This document shows, piece by piece, positions 44,551 to 56,385 of a DNA stretch of 64,000 nt. The first letter of the stretch is position 1, and the number at the start of each line of letters is the position of its first letter. The stretch covers positions 6,733,501-6,797,500 of the forward strand of contig OZ014414.1 of assembly GCA_963965975.1 (NCBI GenBank), in the 5' to 3' direction. The position numbers and the translations under genes are program-made. This stretch comes from Xestospongia bergquistia (taxonomy: Eukaryota > Porifera > Demospongiae > Haplosclerida > Petrosiidae). The notes below the pieces were generated by a model that was not told where the DNA came from, did not search any database, and saw only the letters and a list, made by a program, of their open reading frames with translations.

Positions 44551-47342
44551 TTTCTAATACTTCATCACCAACCTATAATAATAATAATAATATAAACCAC
44601 ACCCTCCATTAATTATAGATATATGTCCCTTACTCTAAGTCGTCCGTCTTTGTCTGCAGCTCCATCCTTGTCTATTCTCGTAACTTGTATAGCAGTATTA
44701 AACTCTGTTCCTCCATTAATACAAAATCCAAACACATTATGATCTTTAGTAAACTCTATATGATGTATTTCACCTATATTAGGATAGCCACACCCTAGTT
44801 CAGGATAAAGAAGAAGTTAGTTATAGAATATGTTCATTGTCTCAGTGGGCGGAGCAACTTAATAACTATACTAGAAAATTCAATATTAAAGCTGATATTA
44901 TAGTGTGTATTATAATATCTGTAGGTATGAGTTAGCCTAATATGATAATATTGTCTTTGTTAATAATGTCTCATTGACTCCGCCCATTTATAAGTGTGAT
45001 ACTATATAATATTATTGGTAATATTCATTATGGGTGTGATCATAAATTATGACTCAGCCCTATATTACTATCTTCCAGTCTCAGATATCTCAATACATAG
45101 TAATGCATGCATATAATTTCATAGCACTATAATGGACATTGGGTTATATTACTACCTATAGTTTCAGTGATAAGTGATGTCTCTTCCTGACTAGGCTGTG
45201 TTTGAGTCTCTTCAAGTCCTTGATCAGTTACTGGTTTAGAAGTCTTTAGTATGAATGCTAGATCTAGTAATAATGTCAAATAATGAGACGTCACTAATAC
45301 CAGTTACCTTTTAAGCTCTGTCTTAATCCCTCAAACTGTTTGTTTCTCTCTCTTAATCTTAACGTCAATGACATTGTCACTTCCTGTAGTGTCTCCAACT
45401 CCTTTTGTCTCTCGGCAGACAATGACAGTAACTCTTCATTAATAACTACATAATTAAACAAACCAATAGCACAGAATATGTTAGTAATAGCTATTGTATT
45501 AATAATACCTTCCTTCCATTTTAAAAGTGATGTCAAATCTTTGTTTCTTTTTTCTTTCATTATTTTTCTTTCTACAGAGAAATATTAAATTTTAAATCGG
45601 ATATATCATATAATAGACAGCTATTAAATAAACAGTGATTATTGACTACATGGACAAATACCTTCACTTTGTTGGACAACAGATGACATTTGTAAAGCCA
45701 TCTTTTTACTGATGGTTTGTTGTATTTCCAGTCTACTTTTCAACTCCTTTGTTTTCTTTTCTACAATACTTCTCACCTCCTATATATCAATAAATTAACA
45801 CATGTAGTAACTGTTGTCTAATACTACTCATCTCTTACCTTGTTTCTTTGACATTTGTCATAAATAGTGCAGTAGCCGAGAGTGAGTTTTATCATTCCCA
45901 TCTCTTTCAAAATGTCTAGATTCTCTTTAACTGTCACTAGTAGAATATCCATCATATATTGTGGAGCATAGCAGGTAACAATAATGGAGTTGCCTTTCTT
46001 TATAGCTCTAACTTGGACCGACTTTGCCATATCTTTGAATGCCTTTGATAGCAGGCCTTCAATATGACTAATAGTGCATTCATTTATCTTCCAATCTACA
46101 ACAAAGTCAATAGTCTCACAGATTAAGTGATGAGATGTTGAATCTATTGCAAAGGTCTGGTCAATGCATACATCAGCTTTAACTTTTTTGCAGAATTCAT
46201 CAACAGCTGTTTTGTAATCTGTAATGCGTTGTTTAGCGTCTTTGATCTTGTAGTGATTAACAATGGCCTCCAGACAACAAATGTTGATGATAGTACATGA
46301 ATGTTGAACAACATCTATGACATCATCAAATGATTCAGCATTAGCCAGTTGAGGTTCTAGTTCTTCAAAACATCTTCGTAGATACCTTTTGAGCTCTTTT
46401 AAAGAAGGAATGCCAGATTCAATGAGTGGTGATATAGTATCAATGAGATCTCCAAAAGCTACTCTCATTTGATCAAAATCATACTGATATACAGAACGTA
46501 TTTTGACTTGACAAGAAAACGTTTGGTCTGTAAGTAAAATTAAAAAAATTATTATTATTAATATTCAAAAAATTACCATATTCCTTGAGTAAATCTTTAG
46601 CAACAGGTACAGTTTGTTCAGACTTCAATAAGATACTGGCAAACAATTTTAGTTTGCTAGGATCCTCATACACTGTAGTACACAGTGCTCTCAATGGACC
46701 ATCTCCCAGTACGCCTCCCAATCTATTGACTTCATCTAAAATCTCCTTAGAGATCACTCTCTCTGTATATAACATCTGAACAATCTCCATAGGAAGAGTA
46801 TGTGGTGAGATCCTATCAGAGTGTTTCTGTAACATTTGACAAGCTGGAGTAGACATCTCTTCTATCATAAAAAGAGAATAATATTGGAAGAATAGTAATT
46901 ACTCACTGAGCTCTTTACCTTTACTATGATGTTTTAATTCTATTAATATTTATTTATATTTTGTTAAATCTAATGAACACAATGTTTTACTTACTTCTCG
47001 TTAAATACTCATGTATTTCAGCAGTTTTCTTGATATTATTAACAATAGGACTCTTAATAGCATCAATCACTGCTTCCCAGGTAACAAGATGTGACTCAGT
47101 AGTAGTTAACCAGCTCTCAAAGACTTGATCAAGATTGTAAGTATTTCTTACAGGACTGTTTGTTAAACTATTTAAAACACTCTGAGAAACATCAAGTGAT
47201 ACGCCAATTTCAAACCACTTGTCATTAATATCAGCTAATAGACTGAGTAGTTCACGTTTAGTGGGAGAAATACCTGAAAAACAGATATTTAAAACATAAC
47301 AAACAATTCTATCAAGTCTTATATCTCACTTTGTTGTGCCAT
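42670..47342 (-). CDS. Gene A: Death-CARD-like-unknown domain-coiled coil-PDZ-LRR protein
   Basis: Eleven exons, high to low: 47342-47330, 47273-46995, 46861-46577, 46527-45839, 45779-45662, 45571-45509, 45445-45308, 45263-45156, 44794-44634, 44572-44443, 43463-42670. They sum to 2778 bp, in frame, 925 residues. Domains: Death 5-97 (ISPTKRELLSLLADINDKWF), CARD-like 98-192 (IVQMLYTERVISKE, EVNRLGGVLGDGPLRAL), an unrecognised ~230-aa domain 193-422, coiled coil ~423-528, linker, PDZ 565-661 (carboxylate loop FGFCINGG, then RLRVGDEVLEINGYS), then RNI-type LRRs 662-925 (about six repeats). No NACHT or kinase domain and no signal peptide, so a cytosolic scaffold or sensor is inferred. Most internal junctions are phase 1. 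A GTAAGTAG overlaps the stop at 42670, so a further 3' exon cannot be excluded. Confidence 0.85.
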
Positions 47343-47740
47343 AGCCTCGCGTTGCTAGTTTTAGGGTAGAACTGGTACACTCAGGGGTTGCTAGTCTATA
47401 TAGGGTGTGGTCGCATTCCATCAACATATGAATATTGTAGTGTAGTATATATGAATATTATTTACTATACTTGTGTGTGTTCACTGCTAATGTCTGCCTG
47501 CACATCTATCTAGCATTCATTCATTTGTCACTGATCAATAAAAGCTATGATAATCACTTCCTTAAATGGTTAGTTCGGTCAACACATATATATATAACTG
47601 TACATATACATGTTATATAACTGATATTATTATATAATACTGCAGATATGACTTAAAACAAATTACATAATAATATAATGACACTCTTATAGAATCATAT
47701 ACCATACTGAATCAGACAATATAGAGAAAGTATTAAATGA
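47343..47740. promoter_or_regulatory. Upstream region of gene A
   Basis: No gene. Presumably carries the gene A promoter; no clear motif was recognised. Confidence 0.3.
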
Positions 47741-48037
47741 TTGTCACTAGTTGGAATGAAACAGAAAGTAAAAGCCCTGTCCTACCAATGTGTGTCAGAG
47801 CTTAAAGCATTTTTAGGCTTGACTAATTACTATGGTAAATTTCTACTAAATTTATCTACTATTTTGGATCTGTTATATTCACTTTTGCACAAAGACAGGA
47901 AATGGAACTGGAAGTCAGGACAAGAAGAAGCATTCAAGATAGCTAAGGATATGATCAGGTCACCCACTGTACTTGCTCATTATGATGGTATGCAGAAACT
48001 GGTCTTAACTTGTAATGCATCACACATTCTTCATTAA
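47741..48037 (+). mobile_element. Ty3/gypsy pol fragment (RT end / RNase H start)
   Basis: A ~98-codon frame with the RT-connection signature SELKAFLGLTNYYGKF, WNWKSGQEEAF and VLAHYDGMQKLVLTCNAS, ending where the RNase H core should continue. It is a different, older gypsy lineage from the element at 19-4300 (which has ELRRFLGMVNQLGKF here), and no LTRs are nearby. Confidence 0.85.
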
Positions 48038-49137
48038 GTTTTCAATGTCATTGTCCAGTAGTATAGGTTGTATAATTAGCTCACTTACCTGCATTTATGT
48101 ATTAATTTGGTGGTCATGATAATATAGTCTATTTTGTTGCATACTAAAAACAAAAACAACAGCATTTATTACATCTTCATATAATAATACTAATATTTGT
48201 CAACTAAAAATTAAATGAAATCATGATATAATATCCTTGTACAGGAAAATATTTACATGATGTTTTGAAATTTATAAGAAATTTTGTGACTATGATGTTT
48301 ATATCAGCTATTCTAATTTTAGCGCTGTATACAGACTTTCTGTTCACTGAACACCAATATAGGCACTTGTCTGGCATTACTGACGAGTTAGAATAAATAT
48401 TAAAATGAAAAGGGAGCTCGTGTTGGCTGACGTCATAAATCTTGTGACAATTATGTTGAAGTTCCAAATACTTGAAACCACAAATATTTAACTAGGCGTG
48501 GTTATCTAGTAATAACTTCAACAGAGTCCTGTTTAACCATAGACAGTAGTCTATCAGAGACTGTTGGCCTGTCAGTGAAAAGTATAATTACGTTAAATAC
48601 AAGTTATAATAATTCATGAAACTGTTTTTATTTAGAAGCGAAAAGGTAAGAACTTATATAATCACATAAGTACTCTCCTCTGTGTCATGCCTCCCTCTGA
48701 AGACAAAATGAAGTAACATTATTAGATGGCATGACTCATTTTTATCATTTGTTAATATAATATATTTTCATTATTTAATATAGCTATTTGCATGTAAACT
48801 ATAATGTTACATTTAACAAGTAATTGTTTATTTTAATATCAGTATCGTACTTGCACTAATACAGGTTATATCTTGTCCCAAGGACAAACTTCCATGTTAC
48901 CAGACCACTTTATGTTGATATGTAGGTCTTGAGATAAGCCAAGTTTAGTCAAATGGATTGCATCTTTGTTAAATTTTAAACTTTTATCATAATGACATTT
49001 ATTGGTATTTTGTAGATCTAGATTTACTGATCTAATGAGCAGTCTGGCCTGATCTATTTTATGTTTAATTTATTTTTTAAATTAGGTAAATTTTGAAGTA
49101 TTTACTATGGTGTGGCTAAGAGTTATAGCACTTGAAA
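48038..49137. other. No gene seen
   Basis: AT-rich spacer. No convincing exon, repeat or RNA gene on either strand; the minus-strand open frame at 48204-48467 has no supporting feature. Confidence 0.55.
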
Positions 49138-49806
49138 ATGGCAGGTATAAATAATTAAATAATTAATAGTTGGTAGCTATAATTGCAATATCACATACCA
49201 CACCCATTTCACTGGAACGTGAAAGAATTTAATTTTTATATAGTTGATTAATTTGTTCTCCTTGTTCTTTGGAGTACTTTATACTCAATGACCTCATTAT
49301 TGTTTGTGGACATATTCTAATAGTAACTTGTGATATTATATTCTAAGCACTTAATTTGGTAGCATATGATGATCATTGTCAGTAAAATCATTGAGTAATA
49401 AAAATAAATAATATTAGAGTAGAAAAATAGTATTATACATCAAGTACCAGGATTATTTAATTTATGCCAAATTCCTGATCAAGCTATTATCATAAATATA
49501 TTTGTAAATTAAACTTTATTTATATCCTTAGGTTTAAATTCACTGGACAGTAGTCTTTTAGACGAACAACCGCCAATTTTAGAATTAATTGATCATGCTA
49601 GAACTGCACAATGGAACCTTTTGGGTGTGAAGCTAGAACTAGACAGTGTGGCACTAGCTGGATGTCATGACTATGTCAGTATGTATCAGTTGTGGATTAT
49701 GGAGAAAGCTGAAAATGCTACTAGAAGAAATTTGATAACTGCACTAATAGCAATAGGACAGAATAATACTGTAAGAATATATAAAGAATATTTGAAAAAT
49801 AAATGA
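49138..49806 (+). CDS. Small stand-alone Death-domain protein
   Basis: Two exons, 49138-49144 (ATGGCAG then GTATAA) and 49532-49806, join in phase 1 to a 93-residue protein consisting of little more than a Death fold: PILELIDHARTAQWNLLGVK, then MYQLWIMEKAENATRRNLIT and NTVRIYKEYL. Death domains make homotypic contacts in apoptosis and immune signalling. The Trp of the WNLLG helix and the hydrophobic spacing fit the family. The tiny first exon parallels the 13- and 25-bp first exons of genes A and C, suggesting a shared gene plan, but it lies on the opposite strand. Exon 1 is inferred from splice phase only; a longer upstream gene is possible. Confidence 0.6.
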
Positions 49807-50059
49807 GAATTGTTTAAAGTATTAATTTAGTTGAATAATAATTTTAGCTGTTTAAAAAAATTATACAATAAACCTAATTTCATAGTTAGATTTGTCATCT
49901 GTTGATAAAGAGGTTGAGCAAGTTTTCTTTTACATATAAACTTTGCTGAGATGTATTATATAATTATTAATTTTTATTTAATTAAAACAATAAGTTTGTC
50001 TTTAAATGATAACAATGAATTGTACATAGAATGTGAAATAAGGCATCGTTATTATACAT

Positions 50060-50930
50060 TAAACATTATTTATACACATATACATTTAATTGGTGGACAT
50101 GCACTGTCATCTAGTTGAGGTAGTGAAAAGCTATGGCCCTATACATGGATTTTGGTTATTCTCTTATGAACGATACAATGTTATCCTTGGCAATCAGCCA
50201 CACAACAAAAAAAACATTGAATGTCAATTAATGAAGAGATTTGTTATAACATCCTCATTGTTCCCACCTGAATCATTCTGAATTGCTACCATTGTTCACC
50301 AAGCTCAACTCTAGGGACGTTGGATCATGTCATCAAACACTTCAATCTGACCTTAATGATGAAGGCAAGTACTCATTCCAAATACTTATACCCTTGATGT
50401 CTTAACAGACAAACATGTAAGTTACCTCACAACTATTTATGCTAAGCGTCACTCACACTCTATAATTTCCTCTCCCAACTCAATTTACAAAAGTACTTAT
50501 CAATTAATGTTCATGGAAAACAATTTCTTGCTTTAGCTAAGACCTCAACACTTTTTGTTGCTCTTGCACATTGGGAAGTAACGATCTTTGGACCATTTCT
50601 TACTCCTTTGTATAACCAATTAGAACGCAACGGTAGCTTTCATCCTGTAAAGATACATCACTTTGGTTCTTTTTCTTTCAGTGTTTGAGATGAGGTTTTA
50701 AACTTATCAATAGATGTTTGTTTTTGGTATCTCACCAATCGACAATTTGGTAGGATAGGTAAGGCCTGTGCAGATCTGGTGTGCTGACAAATTTGAACAT
50801 CCAAGTTATTATTGTTTTGATGCTATTCACTTAATAAAGCAGTGTTGTTCGTATTTAGTGATCTGTATCCATGATGAATGGTTGCTACAACTCATATTTC
50901 TTATAGAGTGAAGAAATCCTTGTTCTCTTA
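50060..50930 (+). mobile_element. Relic of a DUF4218/TNP2-type DNA transposon gene
   Basis: One open piece (50090-50281) carries the DUF4218 signature: HCHLVEVVKSYGPIHGFWLF, SYERYNVILGNQP, IECQLMKRF. Downstream, broken frames continue with MFMENNFLALAKT, LAHWEVTIFGPFLTPLY and QIWCADKFEHPSYYCFDAIH. DUF4218 proteins accompany CACTA/Plavaka-like transposases. Stops and frameshifts show it is dead, and no terminal repeats were found. Confidence 0.65.
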
Positions 50931-51080
50931 AATAATAATTTATTTTTCACACTTATGATCAGGTTCACTAGTACGTGCACTAGTAAAATAATTATCACTA
51001 ACTACAATTTCTGCATAATGTGAGTATGATCACTTGATATACAACATTTAACATCATTGTTATATCCTCAAAGTTATCTT

Positions 51081-51136
51081 CCAATATTGTTGGCAAAGTT
51101 TTTTATAAGTATAAAAAACTTTCCCAACAATATTGG
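51081..51136. repeat. Hairpin with ~27-nt arms
   Basis: CCAATATTGTTGGCAAAG at 51081 pairs with its near-exact reverse complement ending at 51136, across a 2-nt centre in AT-rich sequence. Probably a tiny fold-back element. Confidence 0.7.
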
Positions 51137-51216
51137 AGACCATTGGTTGTTTATCACTTTTGAGCTAAATTACCAGAAGTAATACAGGATTGATCTGTTT
51201 GTTTGTTTCTTTACCT

Positions 51217-51340
51217 GTCTATCTGTCCAACTAATAATCTATCAGTCTGTCTGTTTGTCTATCTGTCTAACTAATAATCTATCAGTCTGTCTGTTTGTCT
51301 ATCTGTCTAACTAATAATCTATCAGTCTGTCTATTGGTCT
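51217..51340. repeat. 40-bp tandem repeat, ~3 copies
   Basis: Unit ATCAGTCTGTCTGTTTGTCT followed by ATCTGTCTAACTAATAATCT repeats head to tail with few changes and decays at both ends into shorter CTGT-rich runs. A minisatellite. Confidence 0.85.
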
Positions 51341-52465
51341 AGGTAATTGAGAAAGGATATTCTTACACTATTGGACTTATAAAGACAGCTATAACTCAGA
51401 TTTGGTTAAAGGAGGGATATGGTCCTATATTATTAATAGGAGGATCTTCCTCAATTAATTTCTTCATATAGTCAAGATACTCATTTCCATTATGTAAAGG
51501 ACACTCAAGTAAAAGCTACTAATTTACCCAAGCGAACTTTCATTGTTATGGTACTTATTTAAAGTCTCAAGTACACCCACGCATATTAATACATGTTTAA
51601 TCAAAAGTTGTCAGCATACCCTTTGTTTGATGAATATGGAGGTCCATAGGGTGGTTCTTGGTGTAACTTCACTCTGATGATGGGTGGGGGTAGATTTATA
51701 CACCAGTTATACTGTTTATATGTACATGTATTGTTAATAACACCACATCATAATATATAATAAAATATAAAGAGATAATAATATTATTAAACTAGAATAC
51801 ATAATATTTCTTCTATACATTTAGTAATGATATAAAATACTAATAGTAACTATATGTTCCTAATACTGGAATATCGATATTATTATGAAATCATTTTGTC
51901 TTTCCTTTCTTTATTAAGTTATTCATTTTAATCAGTTACACTTCATAATATTATTGTGTTAGTACAAATCATAATAAATCATTTGATGTAAATAGTTTTG
52001 TATGTAATGTTCCTTTTTTTCATACTCTAATATTTTTAGACTAGCTAGGACATAATTTATGAAAAGATAAATATGGAATCCCAAAAGAAATCAATCAAAG
52101 AGAGTAAAAAACATAGAAGAAGACTATTATTGAATATTTACCAGTATAAAAAAGTGACCAATCTGCATTTCTGTATTTTAGGGCATTTTTACAGACAAAT
52201 TTGTAGATTGCAAATTTGCTGAATTGGAGATTTACAGATTTGCAGATTTACAACTTCACAAATTTATATGAATTGCAATATCAATTAGCCATCATTATGA
52301 GCACCATCATCATGGGTGTGACTGATTATGTTTTTAAGGTTCTCACTATCTTGATTCCCTGTCTTACAGTATTCAGTGTATGTCTGTAACATTAACATTA
52401 ATAATTATAACTGAGTTTATAATTTTGTTTACATTTATTAATAATAACTGGTTACTATTACATAC
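51341..52465. repeat. Spacer shared with 58.75-59.2 kb
   Basis: 51720-51950 matches 58800-59030 closely. It represents the region downstream of the acidic-linker exon in paralogues B and C. B has no LRR exon here. Confidence 0.65.
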
Positions 52466-54931
52466 CTTTATTGTCTGACTCTTTATCATTATCATCATTA
52501 GAATCCTTTAATATATATCTGATAATGGTGACTCTAGTAAAATTTAGATGTATCATAATAAACCAGCCTTTTCAGCATGTCATCACATGAGGTTTAAGTT
52601 GTCAAAACATTGCACAATACTTTAATACCTGTTACAACAGCACTTTATGTTCAATGTTCAATAAACATTTCTTTCTAATGAGCACCAATGACGACTATTA
52701 ACATGCTATCTTATTGCCAATACTGCTAATACACTATGAATTTGTTATTAGCAACTACCAAGAGTATATAATGATTTATACAATCACTTGGTATCATATC
52801 CTTGTCATATGCTGTACATATGATACTAGCATTGAAGAAAATTAACTTAATAGATACTAAGTTATAATTATAATATAACCTACTTTGATAAGGTAAGAAA
52901 CTCTCGTCATCTTTATCAAAAGCTGGATCCTTTAACTGATCGTTTAAGCTCTGCCTTATTGCTTTAAACTGTTTGCTTCTCTTTCTTAATCATAATGTCA
53001 ATGATGTTATTACTTCCTGTAGTGTCTCCAACTCTTTTTGTCTCTCTGCAGACACTGACAATAACTCTTCCTTAATAACTAAATAATTATTAATTATAAT
53101 TATGTATTGACAAATCAGTAACACAGACTATGTTAATGATAGCTATTGTATTAATAATACCTTTCTTCCATTTCAAAAGTGATGTCAAATCTTTGATTTT
53201 TTTTATATTTCATTTCTTTTCCTTTTACATAGAAACATTGAATTTTAAATCAGACATGTCGTAATAGACAGCTATTAAATAAACAATGATTATTGACTAC
53301 ATGGACAAATGCTTTCACTTTGTTGGACAATAGATGATATTTGCAAACATTTCTTTTTACTAATGGTTTGTTTTACTTCCAGTTGACTTCGCAATTCGTT
53401 TTGTTTTCTCTTCTACAATAGGTCTAACCTCCTATATATCAATAAACAACACACGTAGTAACTGTTGTCTAATACTAGTCATCTCTTACCTTGTCTCTTT
53501 GATGTTTGTCATAAATAGTGTGATAGCTGAGAGTGAGTTTTATTAATCCCACCTCTTTTAATACATCAATTAAGATTCTCCTCTGCTTCTATTAGTAGAA
53601 TATCCATCATATTATGTGGACTATAGCAGGTAACAATGATGGAGTTGCCTTTCTTTATAGCTCTAACTTGAACTGACTTTGCCATATCTTTGAATGCCTT
53701 AGATAGCAGGCCTTCAATATGACTGAGGGTGCATTCATTTATCTTCCACTCTACAACAACTCAACAGTCTCACATATTAGGTGATGAGATGTTGAATCTA
53801 TTGCAAAGGTCTGGTCAATGCATATGTCAGGTTTAATTTTTCTGCAGAATTCATCAACAGCTTTCTTGAAATCTGTGATGTGTTGTTTAGCCTGAGTGAT
53901 CTTGTAGTGATTAACAATAGCCTCAAATAGACAACAAACATTAATGATAGTACATGAATGTTGAATAATATCTATAACATCATCAAATGATTCAGCATTA
54001 TTCAGTTGAGGTTCTAGTTCTCCAAAACATCTTCGTAGATATCTTTTGAGCTTGAAAGAACACCAGCTTCAATGAGTGGCGATATAGTCTCAATAAGATC
54101 TCCAAAAGTCAATTAAATTTGATCAAAATCGTACTGATATACAGAGTGTAGTTTGACTTGAGGAGGAAATGTTTGATCTTTAAATAAAATAAGAATATTA
54201 TTATTATTAATATTAAAAACCTACCATACTCTCTGAGTATATCTTTAGCAACAGGTACTGTTTGTTCAGATTTTAATAAGACACTTGCAAACACTTTTAG
54301 TTTGCTGGGATCTTCAGACACTGTAGTATGTAGTGCATACAATGGATCATCTCCTAGTACACCTCCCAATCTATTGACTTCATCTAATGTCTCCTTAGAG
54401 ATCACTCTCTCTGTATATAACATCTGAACAAATATTCACAGGAAGAGTAAGTGGTAAGATCCTATCAGAGTGTTTCTGTAACATCTGACAAGCTGGAGTA
54501 GAGAATTCATCTGTTAAAATGCAAAAAGACAGTGTATTATATAATGAAGATTACAAATTCTCACTAAGTCCCTTTATTTGTTCAACAGCAAAAAATTCTA
54601 TTGTTTTGACTGCATCAGCTAATGAGTCCCATGTAGGACCTCCACTTTCAGTCACCTTGTCAACTTTACTTAACCACTGAGTTAAACACTCACGAAGACA
54701 GCTCTCTGGATGATCTTGGTACTTGGTTCTAATACTTAACAGAGTAAGTTGTAATAGACCCAGTTGTAGACAAAGAGGAGACCAGCGATGACTTGGGAAA
54801 TAGACTTGTTTCAAAGCTTTAATGATATCTTTCAAATTACTAACATCTATAATAACAATGTAAAGAAGAGAAACAACTTAAAGTGAATACAGTCAAGTTA
54901 ACTCACTCAGTTCACTTTGATTTGTTGCCAT
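52466..54931 (-). pseudogene. Gene B: dead paralogue of genes A and C
   Basis: Exon 1 (54931-54907) and the Death exon (54846-54565) are intact and in phase. The CARD-like exon (54510-54225) has a 1-nt insertion that shifts frame before MLYTERVISKETLDE. The unknown-domain exon (~54169-53490) has a TAA at 54113-54115 just after YQYDFDQI. The first coiled-coil exon (~53430-53320) has lost its donor, the later one (~53083-52950) has an in-frame TGA, and an acidic-linker exon relic lies at 52540-52466. No LRR exon follows. It could at most make a short Death-only product. Confidence 0.88.
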
Positions 54932-55172
54932 AACTAAGGACTTAGGAGTGTCTAGTACTAGTAAAGGATAAGGCTTCAAACAGGAATATGAAAATTGTAA
55001 TTATTAATTACTGATACTATAAATAGCATTTCAGAATCATTTGTGATATAAATAACACCTTTCCTTTATTGTCCATTAATGTATCTCCCTCTTTGATTTA
55101 TTCATCTATTGTACTATTAATTGATCCATTCATTTATCGATCCATTGTACTGTTATATTCATCCATTTTCAG

Positions 55173-55489
55173 GTACTGTTGATACTCCATCTCTTTGTGA
55201 GAGGTTGGCTGTTATGGGAGGAGGTGATGTTGAAAGGCTACATATTAATATTAATTGTATTTATAATTAGTGTTAAATTTACATTGTAATCTAGGGTATG
55301 CAGAAATTTACTAAACGTCAGAAAATGGGTCAACTAGCAACTGCAGAAGAGATAGTTTCAATGGTTGTATATTTAGCTAGTGATGAGGTGAGATATGATA
55401 TATGACAAGTATTGAATGTCTCTCTCTTATTACAGACTGTATTTATTACTGATACTGAAGTTGTTATTGATGGTGGGTGGAGTTTATAA
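55173..55489 (+). pseudogene. BDH2: 3' exons of a BDH2-like SDR gene
   Basis: Exon pieces 55173-~55240 (GTVDTPSLCERLAV), 55295-55387 (KFTKRQKMGQLATAEEIVSM, then VVYLASDE) and 55436-55489 (VFITDTEVVIDGGWSL then TAA) match the C-terminal third of type-2 3-hydroxybutyrate dehydrogenase, a short-chain dehydrogenase. The catalytic and cofactor exons are absent because the start of gene B lies only ~240 bp upstream on the other strand. The first piece has no GT donor. A fragment of the middle of the same gene is at 63.48-63.84 kb. Confidence 0.8.
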
Positions 55490-56385
55490 GTCACCTGATA
55501 CTGTTAACAATCTAGTTAACACTGATTTATAATTTTATATTTTGTGGAATGTTTTATTAATAATTATTATCATAATTTAATTTTAAAATAGTTAATTAAA
55601 AATAATAGATGTCATGTAGTTATTAAAATTGTTAAAGTACCAGCTGCTGGTAATAATAATCAACTAATACAGGAACATCCCCTCATGAAGAGTTACACTA
55701 TCTCTTGTCCTCCATTCAACTATAATCTCCACCTACATTAGCAAAACCTCTCAAATGTTTTTTTGGATGAAATATGTCTTTGAGAACACTAGAATATAAA
55801 GAGGGCACGAGAAAGAGAGAGATATAAGATGTAAGACAATTAATAGCAGTGACCACATAATAATAATAATGTACAAGTAAATATTTTTGTAATAAATACA
55901 TTTTGTCACTACACCGCCCATTGACTTCACATAAAATTTTCTCTTACCACAAAATACTCACACACAAAGTATATAAATATATAAATTAAAGATACTAGAT
56001 GATAAAATAATTTTAATTGATCTTTTTAAGTTACTTCATATAGTTTTCATCCTCTCACTTCCAATATACTAAATTCAGTCAAAGGTTTATATCAATATTT
56101 GAGTCTCCTTTATAATAATGTTATATACATTGTTAATAGAATATAAAATATGTTAAGATCTATTAATATCATTCTATTATTAGATCTCTGTCTCAGGAAT
56201 ATCTACTAAACTGTAGCAGAAGTAAGAAGTAAGTGTCAAGCAAAACTGCTCTGTTTTTATTGTCTGTTTGTTAATAAAATAAATTTTTAATAAACAAAGA
56301 CAAAATAAGTCAACAAAAATTTAAAGAGAAAATAAAAGTAATTGAGAAGAGAGATTAAGAATAAACAACAAACTACTTAATACTA
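55490..56385. other. No gene seen
   Basis: AT-rich spacer between the BDH2-like fragment and the 3' end of gene C; no supported feature. Confidence 0.55.

Noticed and set aside
51217-51340. Possible CRISPR-like array
   Set aside because: Repeats are contiguous with no unique spacers, and the genome is eukaryotic; it is a minisatellite.
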